This document shows, piece after piece, positions 56,435 through 64,000 of a DNA stretch of 64,000 bases. The position numbers were made by a program, and so were the translations under genes. The stretch is taken from positions 5,392,501 through 5,456,500 of the forward strand of contig NZ_CP098806.1 of NCBI RefSeq assembly GCF_023822005.2, in the 5' to 3' direction. Under the pieces are notes generated by a model, which worked only from the letters and a program-made list of their open reading frames with translations, had not been told where the DNA came from and made no database searches. Source of the stretch: Dyadobacter fanqingshengii (GTDB lineage: Bacteria > Bacteroidota > Bacteroidia > Cytophagales > Spirosomataceae). Each line of letters begins with the position of its first letter. Positions within the stretch are counted from its first letter, which is position 1.

Positions 56435-57010
56435 ATGAAAACCATAGTGAAGTTGATGAAATCCACCGTAGCGGTGGTCGTGGCGGGTGCTTTAATGATT
56501 GCGTGCAGTCAGGCACTACAGGTAAGTTATGATTATGATTCCTCTGTCAACCTGAAACAATTTAAAACCTTTAAAGTGGAGGCCGAGCACAACATGGAGC
56601 AGGATCCGCTTTTAGGGAGTGAATTGAACAGAAGAAGGCTAGGAGATGCGGTTGTGGAAGTGATGGAAGCCAAGGGTTACAAAATGGATACACAAAATCC
56701 GGACATCATCGTAAGGTTTATGACCGACGTGAAAGAACGTCAGCAAGTACGTTCCAACAACATGTACTCGCCTTATATGTGGTGGTATGGCGGCGGAAAC
56801 AACATTTCGACCTATAACTATCAGGAAAGCCGTTTTATCCTGAACATTTATCAGAAAAACAGCGACAGGATGGTGTGGCAGGGATGGGCTTCGGGCAAAG
56901 TGAAAGCCCCAACCAAAAAAGAAGACCGCGAAACAATGGTTAAAAACACCATGACGGACATTCTAAAAACCTTCCCGCAGGCTACGCTCGATACGTATAG
57001 CAGGAATTAA
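56435..57010 (+). CDS. DUF4136 lipoprotein
   Basis: A 191-aa exported lipoprotein (signal MKTIVKLMKSTVAVVVAG with lipobox LMIACS). The mature part has YDSSVNLKQFKTF, NPDIIVRFMTDVKER and MVWQGWASGKVK, hallmarks of DUF4136. Its role is unknown; members are in the outer membrane and often linked to stress. A LacI-type operator lies about 170 bases upstream. It ends at a very strong bidirectional terminator. Confidence 0.92.
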   Translation: MKTIVKLMKSTVAVVVAGALMIACSQALQVSYDYDSSVNLKQFKTFKVEAEHNMEQDPLLGSELNRRRLGDAVVEVMEAKGYKMDTQNPDIIVRFMTDVKERQQVRSNNMYSPYMWWYGGGNNISTYNYQESRFILNIYQKNSDRMVWQGWASGKVKAPTKKEDRETMVKNTMTDILKTFPQATLDTYSRN

Positions 57011-57026
57011 AATTTAATGCAAATGG

Positions 57027-57060
57027 AAAAATAGCGCAGAACATATTCTGCGCTATTTTT
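57027..57060. terminator. Bidirectional terminator between DUF4136 and the efflux operon
   Basis: AAAAATAGCGCAGAA (57027-57041) and TTCTGCGCTATTTTT (57046-57060) form a perfect 15-bp stem with a 4-base loop, with T runs in both directions, between convergent genes. Confidence 0.92.
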
Positions 57061-57063
57061 TTG

Positions 57064-60000
57064 TTATAAAGCCTCCCCGTTCCTAAACTCCTCCGAAGCC
57101 TTCTTCACGATCGAGTCGCCTGCGTGGAGATTGCCGAAGACTTCTACCAGCGTATCTACCACGGTTCCTCTTTTTACAGGAACCCATTCTGCTTTTTTAT
57201 CTTTTTCCCGGATTACAAAAACCTGTTCGCTGGAATAAACAACCGCCGAAGTCGGCACAAACAATGTGTTGGCGGTGCGGGATGTGTTCAACATTACTTG
57301 CGCGTACATGCCTGCTTTGAGCTCGTTTGAACGATTATCAACGTCAAATTCTGTCATCATGGAGCGGTTTTCTTCGGTTAATGTCCTGGAACTTCTGGCA
57401 TAAACACCTTTGTATTGCTTTTCAGGGCTTGCCGACACTGTGAAACTGATCTCGCCCTTTGACGGAACTGCGTTGGATACGTTTTCTGGAATGGCCAGGG
57501 TTAACCTCAATTTGGTATTATCTTCCAACACAAATAAAGGCTTCGCACCGCTTTCTCCGGGGCCTACCAATGCACCAGGACTGATATTCCGCTCTGTAAT
57601 AATTCCGTCAAAAGGTGCTGCAACAGTCAGATATTTAGCCAGTTGAGATTTTGTTTCCATATAAGAGCGCGCAGCCTGCACATTTCCCTGAGCCATGGCC
57701 ACCGCCGAACTGTTCGTAACAGACCTGGCTTTTGCCAAATCCAGTTCATTTAGCGAAACTGCCCCTTCGGTCTTGCTGGTGCGCAGCAAACGGTTATAAG
57801 TGAGCGAACTTGTTTGAAAACGGGTGGTGCTTTCATGCAATGCGGCTTCTGAGGCAATCAGCTGCGCTTTGGCCTGGCTTAGTTCTGACAAAACCTCAGG
57901 CGCTTCGAGCGTAGCGAGAATCTGTCCTTTCCGCACCATTGTTCCGCGATCCACATTTACGGTTTTCACAAATCCCTTCACTTTCGGATAAATGCTGACC
58001 TTGTTCCACGGCTTCAATTCGCCGGGTAATGCGAGTTGCTTGCCCGGTTTCAGACTTTGCACAACCGCCATTTCGGTTGCCGGCGCCTGCTCTTCTTTTT
58101 GCGCTTTGCCATCAGTTGTTTCAGCTTCGGAATTGCAGGACATAATGCCAAATGTCATTGTTCCAACGATGATTAACGATTTCAGGGTGTTCATGGAAAT
58201 GGAAGTTTGAAGTTTATTTCGGAAAAAATTGCTTTCGGGGTCTTCCGGATCGAGCGATAGTGATTGAATGGAAGCTTTTCTTTTGACCATTGTGAAAACA
58301 GCCGGAAGAATGAGCAGAGAAGCTAATGTTGATGCGATCAATCCGCCGATCACGGCTTGCCCCAGCGGAGCAATCTGGTCGCCGCCCTCGCCTAAGCCGG
58401 ACGCCATTGGGATCATTCCGGCAATCATCGCGATACTCGTCATCAAAATTGGCCTTATTCGACTTCCGGCCGCCAAAATCACCGCCTTATAGGAGTCGTT
58501 CAGCTGCAAACGAAGGTTTTCTGCATTGGTAACCATTAAAATGGCATTCGCCACCGAAACCCCCACGGACATAATCAAGCCCATATAAGATTGCAAATTC
58601 AATGTTGCCCCACTCAGAAGAAGCAGGCCAATTGAGCCGACAACCACTGCTGGAATGGTCGAAAGGACGACAAGCGACAATTTGAATGATTGGTAAGTGG
58701 CGGAAAGCAACATGAACATGATCACAATGGCAATCACCAAACCAACCTGCAAGCTTCCTAATGTCTCGGTCAGCAAGTCAGACTGGCCTTTTAGCTCAAC
58801 CAAAACACCACGCGGAGGCTCTCCGGCATCCTTTATGGCAGTTTCAACTGCTTTTGTGGCTGCGCCTAAATCCTTTTTATGAATGTTGGCAGTCACCGTC
58901 ACGAGTCGGTTCGGGCCAGCGCGATCGTACTCGCCGGGAGCCGTTTTTTCGGAAAATGTGGCCACATCAGCCAATAGGGGATTGCTAACGCCGGTTTTCA
59001 AGGGAATTGTTCCAATGTCTTCTATTGAGGTCATTTGATATTCAGGAATCTGAACCTGAACTTGATATGCAAGCCCTTTTGCATCATCCAGCCAAAGGTT
59101 TTTATCCGTAAAACGGCTTGATGAAGTCGCCGCCACCATGGATCTGGCCACTTGCGTGGAAGTGATGCCAAGCTGGCCAGCCCGTTCGCGGTTGATCTCC
59201 ACATTCAGTACAGGATAATCCAACGGCTGCGCAATTTGAACATCTCGCAGGAATGCAATGTGCTGCATTTCTTTCTGGATCTTCTTTGCAAATCGTCCTG
59301 CTTCTTCAACATCCTTCGCAGCAACGCTCACCTCGATCGGAGTGGATGCGCCCTGGCTCATGATCTTATCCACCAGCTCAATGGGTTCAAAAGAAATTTT
59401 CAGCGAAGGAATTTCCTTACCAATGCGTTCCCGCAATTTTTCTTTCAATGCGTCCATTTTAACAGGAAAATCTTCGTGTAACGAAACCTGCAAAACAGCC
59501 TCATGCGGCCCGCTGTTGAACACGAAAATATTAGACGTTCCATAACTGGATGGCACCGTTCCAACATATGCCGACGAAATCTCAACATGTTCCTTACCCA
59601 CTTCCGACTTGATCAGATCAAGCACTTTCAATGTGGCTTGCTCGGTGCGTTCTACGCGCGTCCCGTCCGCAATGCGCAGACGCATTTGAAACTGGTGACT
59701 ATTGGCTTTTGGTAAAATATCAGTTCCAATGAGGAAAAATCCACCGACGATCAATACAACCGCGGCGACGAGATAAACAGGAACCACGAGTTTCCCTTTT
59801 CGCATAATGCCGCTCAGGAAATCAATGTATTTTAATTTAAATTTCTCAAAACCCTTAACTGGCAAAGACGGATGCGCACCTTCTTTGATCACATTATCAA
59901 TTTCCCGCTTATCCAAAGCCAGTGTTGGCCCTTCGTGATGCGGATTATCTTTCAGCAGCCAGTTTGCCAAAACCGGAACCAATGTTTGGGACAATAAAAA

Positions 60001-61422
60001 TGACGCGATCATGGCAAAACCAACGGCCAGTGACAGCGGCAAAAACATGGATCTCGGAATGCCGCTCATGACAAACGACGGTGCGAAAACAGCAAGAATG
60101 GCTAGCAGGATCAGAAATTCCGGGAAAGCAATTTCCTTACAAGCATCCCAAATGGCTTGTTCTTTCGGCTTACCCATTTCTTGATGCTGGTGAATGTTCT
60201 CAATCGTAACCGTCGCCTGATCCACCAAAACACCAATAGCCAATGCTAAGCCGCTCAATGTCATAATGTTAATAGTTTGGCCAAACAGATTCATCAGAAT
60301 GACGGCGGATAAAATCGAGATCGGAATGGTGACAATTACGATGATCACACTGCGCCAGTCACGCAAGAACAAAAGCACCATCAAACCGGTTAGTAAGGCT
60401 CCTAAAATTCCTTCCGTGACCAAACTTTTCAGCGAATTGGTCACATAAACCGATTGGTCAAACTCATAGGAGATCTTCACATCCTCGGGAACGGCATTCC
60501 TTAATTGCGGCAATGCAGCCCTGATATTATTCACTACATCCAGCGTAGAAGCATCTGATTTTTTAACCACCGGGATATAAACCGCGCGGCGGCCGTTGAT
60601 CAAGGCATAACTCACCGTGACATCGGCACCATCTTCCACCGTGCCTACATCGCGAATAAACACAGTAGGGCCTGCGCCGGTGCGGATGGGAATGTTGAGA
60701 AAGTCTTCTGGTTTTTTGATCAATGAGTTAACCGGTGTCATTAATGTCCGGTCGCCTATGCGGATGTTACCCGCGGGTGATGGCTGGTTGTTGGTAATGA
60801 TGGATTTAATGATTTCCTCGGGCGTCAAATGGTAACTTCTGATGCGTTCAGGATCAACGCGAATGACAATGGTACGCTGGTTACCACCGAATGGCGGCGG
60901 ACTGGAAACGCCTTCAATGCGGCTGAACATCGGCCGCACGCGGGAAGATGCAAAATCCTGGATCTCGTTCAAGGAGCGGGATGAGCTTTCAAAAACCATT
61001 TGCCCGATGGGGACAGAACTGGCGTCAAAACGGACCACTTGCGGAGGAACGGTTCCTTCGGGCATGTAAGCTTTTGCCCGCGAAACATTATTCGCCACTT
61101 CCGCAGCCGCCTGCGCCATATCGGTTCCGGGATAAAACGAAAGTTTGATCAGCGAAAGTCCCTGAATGGTTTTCACATCCACATCCCGGATGCCGGAAAC
61201 GTACAGAAAGTGATCCTGGTAACGGGTCGCAATGAAGCCGTCCATCTGATCGGGCGCCATACCACCGTAAGGCTGCACCACGTAAATGGTGGGTAAATCC
61301 AGGTTTGGGAAAATGTCGACAGGAATGCTGCGGATGGATAAAATGGAAAAGAACAGGATTCCGATCACCACCACCATAATGGAAATAGGCTGCCGCAGTG
61401 CGGTTCTAATGAGTTGATACAT
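57064..61422 (-). CDS. RND efflux permease fused in frame to a periplasmic adaptor (MFP)
   Basis: One 1452-codon frame: RND permease (about residues 1-1076) followed by a membrane-fusion adaptor (about 1077-1452). The permease has twelve TM helices and two porter loops. TM4 reads LVDQATVTIENI, with D401 then Q402, and TM10 is MSVGVSVANAILMV with no lysine, unlike the DD/K relay of the first RND here. The adaptor begins at MNTLKSLIIVGTMTFGIMSC, a lipoprotein-like signal that would act as an extra TM helix if fused; it then has PKVKGFVKTVNVDRGTMVRKGQILATLEAPE (barrel-sandwich hybrid). An A6 run at 58223-58228 marks the join. With one base fewer the permease would stop at a TGA overlapping the adaptor ATG (58194). 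Either a true fusion or a sequence error. Confidence 0.85.
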   Translation of the reverse strand: MYQLIRTALRQPISIMVVVIGILFFSILSIRSIPVDIFPNLDLPTIYVVQPYGGMAPDQMDGFIATRYQDHFLYVSGIRDVDVKTIQGLSLIKLSFYPGTDMAQAAAEVANNVSRAKAYMPEGTVPPQVVRFDASSVPIGQMVFESSSRSLNEIQDFASSRVRPMFSRIEGVSSPPPFGGNQRTIVIRVDPERIRSYHLTPEEIIKSIITNNQPSPAGNIRIGDRTLMTPVNSLIKKPEDFLNIPIRTGAGPTVFIRDVGTVEDGADVTVSYALINGRRAVYIPVVKKSDASTLDVVNNIRAALPQLRNAVPEDVKISYEFDQSVYVTNSLKSLVTEGILGALLTGLMVLLFLRDWRSVIIVIVTIPISILSAVILMNLFGQTINIMTLSGLALAIGVLVDQATVTIENIHQHQEMGKPKEQAIWDACKEIAFPEFLILLAILAVFAPSFVMSGIPRSMFLPLSLAVGFAMIASFLLSQTLVPVLANWLLKDNPHHEGPTLALDKREIDNVIKEGAHPSLPVKGFEKFKLKYIDFLSGIMRKGKLVVPVYLVAAVVLIVGGFFLIGTDILPKANSHQFQMRLRIADGTRVERTEQATLKVLDLIKSEVGKEHVEISSAYVGTVPSSYGTSNIFVFNSGPHEAVLQVSLHEDFPVKMDALKEKLRERIGKEIPSLKISFEPIELVDKIMSQGASTPIEVSVAAKDVEEAGRFAKKIQKEMQHIAFLRDVQIAQPLDYPVLNVEINRERAGQLGITSTQVARSMVAATSSSRFTDKNLWLDDAKGLAYQVQVQIPEYQMTSIEDIGTIPLKTGVSNPLLADVATFSEKTAPGEYDRAGPNRLVTVTANIHKKDLGAATKAVETAIKDAGEPPRGVLVELKGQSDLLTETLGSLQVGLVIAIVIMFMLLSATYQSFKLSLVVLSTIPAVVVGSIGLLLLSGATLNLQSYMGLIMSVGVSVANAILMVTNAENLRLQLNDSYKAVILAAGSRIRPILMTSIAMIAGMIPMASGLGEGGDQIAPLGQAVIGGLIASTLASLLILPAVFTMVKRKASIQSLSLDPEDPESNFFRNKLQTSISMNTLKSLIIVGTMTFGIMSCNSEAETTDGKAQKEEQAPATEMAVVQSLKPGKQLALPGELKPWNKVSIYPKVKGFVKTVNVDRGTMVRKGQILATLEAPEVLSELSQAKAQLIASEAALHESTTRFQTSSLTYNRLLRTSKTEGAVSLNELDLAKARSVTNSSAVAMAQGNVQAARSYMETKSQLAKYLTVAAPFDGIITERNISPGALVGPGESGAKPLFVLEDNTKLRLTLAIPENVSNAVPSKGEISFTVSASPEKQYKGVYARSSRTLTEENRSMMTEFDVDNRSNELKAGMYAQVMLNTSRTANTLFVPTSAVVYSSEQVFVIREKDKKAEWVPVKRGTVVDTLVEVFGNLHAGDSIVKKASEEFRNGEAL

Positions 61423-61436
61423 AATGAATTGATTAG

Positions 61437-62894
61437 TTACTTGGCAACTTGATTAAGGAAAATGGACAGGTCGCCGGCGGCTGCGGCCTGCATAAGCAGT
61501 GCACGCCAGACATTGCCGTTGGTGACAAATTTGTCAACCTCGGCGCGGTTCAATGCATTGACACTTTGGGCCAGCGTGAAAAGGTCTGTTAAGCCACTTT
61601 GGTAACGGGCTTGTGCCTGATTGAAAGCATGTTGCGCAGCATTCAACTGCACCGGAGTAAGCCGCGCCTGTTCCATAGAAAGTTTAAATTGCATGTCTGC
61701 CTCGCGCGACAGACGATCCAGTTGCAGTTTTTGGGTTTGATAAAGCGCTTTAAAACGCTCAACCTGAAACTGTTCCGTTTTGTAATCGTTCCTCACGCGC
61801 AAGATGTTGGTCAGGTTCCAGCGTGTGGAAACGCCGAATAAATAGTTGAAAACCTGGAAATTGACACCGCTGGAAAAGCTGGTATGGAAAGAATCGTCTT
61901 TGTTGGAAACCCCAGAACCGCGCGCCCAGCCAGCGCCCAAAAGCGAAATGGATGGAAGATAAGATTTTCGAACGGCGGCACTTCTCGCGAAGGAAGCGTC
62001 AATCTGCGTTTGAGAAAGGCGCAAAGCTGGATTTTTCAAAAATGCATCTGTTAAGGATGTTCCGACAGGCAATTGGGAATAAAACTGCATCGTATCCACT
62101 TGAATGCTGTCGCGCAGCTGGCCGGTAAGCTCTGCCAGGCGTAATGCCTGCGCTTTTGTTGAGCGCTGACTTTCAAGCACCAATAGTTTTGCTTTGGCGT
62201 ATTCGGCACTGGCTAGCGAGCTGTCGACGCCCGGTCGCATTCCCGAGCCCACCGCGGCATCTGTTACCCGCTTGAAAATCAATGCTCTTTCCAGATTTTG
62301 TTGCTGCGCTTCAACCAGTTTTTGATTGATCAACAATAAAAGATAAGCATCCACGATCCTAATCTGATGTTGAAATATTTCGTTTTCAAAATCCGCCTGA
62401 TTGCGCGTGAGCTCGGCCTTTGCCGTTTTAACATTGGCCTTTACCTTTCCAAAATTGAAAACGCGCCAGTCCACCATCGCAGTAGTGGAACTGCCGAAGG
62501 TTCCGGTGTAAATATTCCCGGGCCTGATACCGCCAGATGGAGAAAGCGCACTGCCTTCATTGGGCCAAAAAGCGCCTGTAACATTATTATTTGTAGAAAA
62601 CGTGTATTGATCCTGAATAACGAGTGTCGGCAGATAATCCGTTTTTACAGATTTTACCCTGCTTTCTGCAGCCCGGATTTCAGCTTGTTTTGATTTGAGG
62701 ATGGGATAGTTTTGGGTGCCTTCCTGTAAGAGTTCCTGCAAATTCACTTGTTGCGCGAGCGATCCGGACATGGGGACCATTATAAGGAGTGCAAAGAGCA
62801 ATGCATGTTTTTTCAAAAAGATGAATTGGCCTTTATCGGAGCCGGGTGTTTTTTGCTTCCTGGGAAAAAGTAATCTTGAAATAGGAATGAACAT
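61437..62894 (-). CDS. TolC-family outer-membrane efflux channel protein
   Basis: A 485-aa outer-membrane factor. The signal region (KKHALLFALLIMVPMSGSLA) is preceded by a long basic N-terminus (FIPISRLLFPRKQKTPGSDK); no better start exists. The mature protein begins QQVNLQELLQEGTQNYPILKSKQAEIRAAESRVKSVKTDYLPTL and has the duplicated long-helix pattern (LRLSQTQIDASFARSAAVRKSYLPSISL). Its stop is 14 bases upstream of the RND start, so it is first in a TolC-RND-adaptor operon. Confidence 0.93.
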   Translation of the reverse strand: MFIPISRLLFPRKQKTPGSDKGQFIFLKKHALLFALLIMVPMSGSLAQQVNLQELLQEGTQNYPILKSKQAEIRAAESRVKSVKTDYLPTLVIQDQYTFSTNNNVTGAFWPNEGSALSPSGGIRPGNIYTGTFGSSTTAMVDWRVFNFGKVKANVKTAKAELTRNQADFENEIFQHQIRIVDAYLLLLINQKLVEAQQQNLERALIFKRVTDAAVGSGMRPGVDSSLASAEYAKAKLLVLESQRSTKAQALRLAELTGQLRDSIQVDTMQFYSQLPVGTSLTDAFLKNPALRLSQTQIDASFARSAAVRKSYLPSISLLGAGWARGSGVSNKDDSFHTSFSSGVNFQVFNYLFGVSTRWNLTNILRVRNDYKTEQFQVERFKALYQTQKLQLDRLSREADMQFKLSMEQARLTPVQLNAAQHAFNQAQARYQSGLTDLFTLAQSVNALNRAEVDKFVTNGNVWRALLMQAAAAGDLSIFLNQVAK

Positions 62895-63253
62895 GGAATG
62901 ACTAGTTAATCCAACAATATTTTAGGACGAAACTAGGAGCCAATTCTGGAAACATTTGGGAAAGACCATCCAATTCAAGCCATTGTAGCGCAAAATATTA
63001 TTCTCCTGAATTTTCCAGATTTCCACTTTACGTTGTCCGTTATCTTGCAGTTCACCGACGAAAATATTAGTTGTAGAAGATAGGAAGGGCTGGGAATCCC
63101 AGAGGGACAGAATGTGGGTAGCAAAAAGGCAACCCATAACAAGAAAAATCCCGGAGGGATGAAACGACACGCTGTTTCATCCCTCCGGGATTGTGAATAG
63201 GTGGCAACATGATAGCATTACCAATGTTGCATCGCTACGCTATGGTTCATTTG
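62895..63253. other. Intergenic region (359 bases) with REP-like repeats
   Basis: No gene is supported. The region holds the REP-like palindrome at 63147-63192, degenerate relatives (around 63079-63122, including GGGAATCCCAGAGGGACAGA) and nothing else recognisable. The promoter of the TolC operon must lie here. Confidence 0.65.
63147..63192. repeat. REP-like perfect hairpin
   Basis: A perfect 19-bp inverted repeat (AATCCCGGAGGGATGAAAC and its complement) with an 8-base loop GACACGCT. A second degenerate copy of the arm lies about 60 bases upstream. Such elements are dispersed intergenically in Bacteroidota. Confidence 0.8.
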
Positions 63254-64000
63254 TTAACGAGCCGCTTTGTCCAGTTCGGCGGCCAGTGTTTTGTTATCAG
63301 GAAATTCTTGCGGAATCCAGCGGTTGACAATTTTACCGGAAGCATCTGTCACCAAAAACGGATAGCGGATGTCAATAGCGTATTTATCTTTCAAAATCTC
63401 AATGTTCTCGTCCGATGCCCACAGGTGCTTTGCATTTGGCCTGTCTTTCGCATACTGCTTCCAGGTTCCAAACGGAATCCCAGGTGCAACCGAAACATAA
63501 ACGAAAGTTGCTTTATCGCCCAATTTGTCCTCCAATGCCTTCATACCTGGCTCGTGCTGGCCAATGCTGAATGAAAAGACCATGCAAACCGGTTTGCCGG
63601 TTAGTGAAGAAACGGTAACAGCCGAGCTGTCTACATTCAATAATGTAACATCAGCAAGTGCCGCGCCTGGCTGCAATGATTCCTTGGTTGTAATCAGTTT
63701 TGAAATATATTCTGAATGCGGCGACTGCGGGAATGTTGCCTTATAATCTTCCAAAAGCGCTTTGCTGGTTTCAATACTCGGGATTGCCGTGGCAGCGTAA
63801 TTAAGCCAGTAAGTAAGCAGATATTCCTTCTGTTTTGGATAATTCGCCAGTTTCTCTTTGCTGAAAGCATACACATCTTTCAATGCTTCCGGACTGATCT
63901 CATATCTTGATTCCGAAGCCAGCGGGAATTTACGCGTGGAAGGGATTAATGCCCAATTCCGAAGTTCGTCACGATACGACTGGCTCAGTAATGCCTCATC
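63254..64000 (-). CDS. Thioredoxin-fold protein without CxxC (N-terminal part outside window)
   Basis: The frame is open to the window edge (248 codons visible), beginning DEALLSQSYRDELRNWALIP. After a helical region of about 110 residues a thioredoxin-like domain begins (PGAALADVTLLNVDSSAVTVSSLTGKPVCMVFSFSIGQHEPGMKALEDKLG). The position of the CxxC in TlpA/AhpC proteins reads FSIGQHEPGM, with no cysteine pair, so a redox role through a dithiol is unlikely. The upstream part is probably a DUF4369- or helical-type domain of a Bacteroidota TlpA family member. It is followed by REP repeats. Confidence 0.8.
   Translation of the reverse strand, partial: DEALLSQSYRDELRNWALIPSTRKFPLASESRYEISPEALKDVYAFSKEKLANYPKQKEYLLTYWLNYAATAIPSIETSKALLEDYKATFPQSPHSEYISKLITTKESLQPGAALADVTLLNVDSSAVTVSSLTGKPVCMVFSFSIGQHEPGMKALEDKLGDKATFVYVSVAPGIPFGTWKQYAKDRPNAKHLWASDENIEILKDKYAIDIRYPFLVTDASGKIVNRWIPQEFPDNKTLAAELDKAAR

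Noticed and set aside
62922..63170. 82-aa frame on the minus strand
   Set aside because: It runs through REP-like repeats and has no family signal; such frames commonly arise from these repeats.
1..64000. tRNA, rRNA, CRISPR array, prophage, insertion sequence or integron
   Set aside because: No such feature was visible on reading; a tRNA scan and repeat search would be needed to exclude short or diverged copies.

Overview
The window looks like the chromosome of an aerobic Bacteroidota bacterium, most likely Cytophagales (a Dyadobacter/Spirosoma-like relative; the genus is a guess). Supporting signs are Bacteroidota-type promoter boxes (TAnnTTTG), short AT-rich leaders, TonB-dependent and OmpP1-like barrels, a lipoprotein TamA (TamL) next to TamB, DUF4142, DUF4136 and DUF6934 proteins, a bacteriophytochrome with its heme oxygenase, a GH130 enzyme, sulfatase genes and no mobile elements. 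GC is moderate. I saw no rRNA, tRNA, CRISPR array, prophage or insertion sequence.

Region 1 (1-32.9 kb) is mostly housekeeping and envelope genes: the C-terminal part of an RND pump, an acyl-lipid desaturase, metK, lipA, waaA/kdtA, a ROK regulator, rsgA, methylmalonyl-CoA epimerase, tamB-tamL, a TonB-dependent receptor, pyrD, ftsK, a LolA-like protein, a LpxR-like lipid A deacylase, topoisomerase IB and the bphO-bphP light-sensing pair. Inside it sits a small two-gene unit (67-aa protein plus nucleotidyltransferase) that resembles a toxin-antitoxin or antiviral pair.

Region 2 (33-41 kb) holds secreted proteins. A sulfatase, a CrtI-like FAD oxidoreductase, a lipoprotein formylglycine-generating enzyme with both catalytic cysteines, and a small hydrolase form one apparent operon. 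YceI, GH130 and fasciclin proteins follow.

Region 3 (41.2-56.1 kb) is the most striking part: a co-directional locus for carbohydrate catabolism. It has a DUF1080 (3-keto-disaccharide hydrolase) protein, three TIM-barrel sugar isomerase/epimerases (one with the complete D-tagatose/D-psicose 3-epimerase metal site), a ThuA protein, an alpha/beta hydrolase, a DUF4432 aldose-epimerase-like protein, a mannose-6-phosphate-isomerase-like cupin, two Gfo/Idh/MocA oxidoreductases (one cytoplasmic, one with a Tat signal) and a complete RbsABC-type importer. The gene content fits oxidation of a glycoside at C3, cleavage of the 3-keto glycoside, and reprocessing of the 3-keto sugar. No SusC/SusD pair is present. 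A DUF6934 gene with a 51-aa overlapping partner interrupts this region on the opposite strand.

Region 4 (56.1-64 kb) begins with an orphan LacI-type operator and a DUF4136 lipoprotein. It then has a TolC-RND-adaptor efflux operon read on the minus strand, in which the RND permease and its periplasmic adaptor are one continuous 1452-codon frame. The window ends with REP-like palindromes and a thioredoxin-fold protein that lacks CxxC, cut by the window edge.
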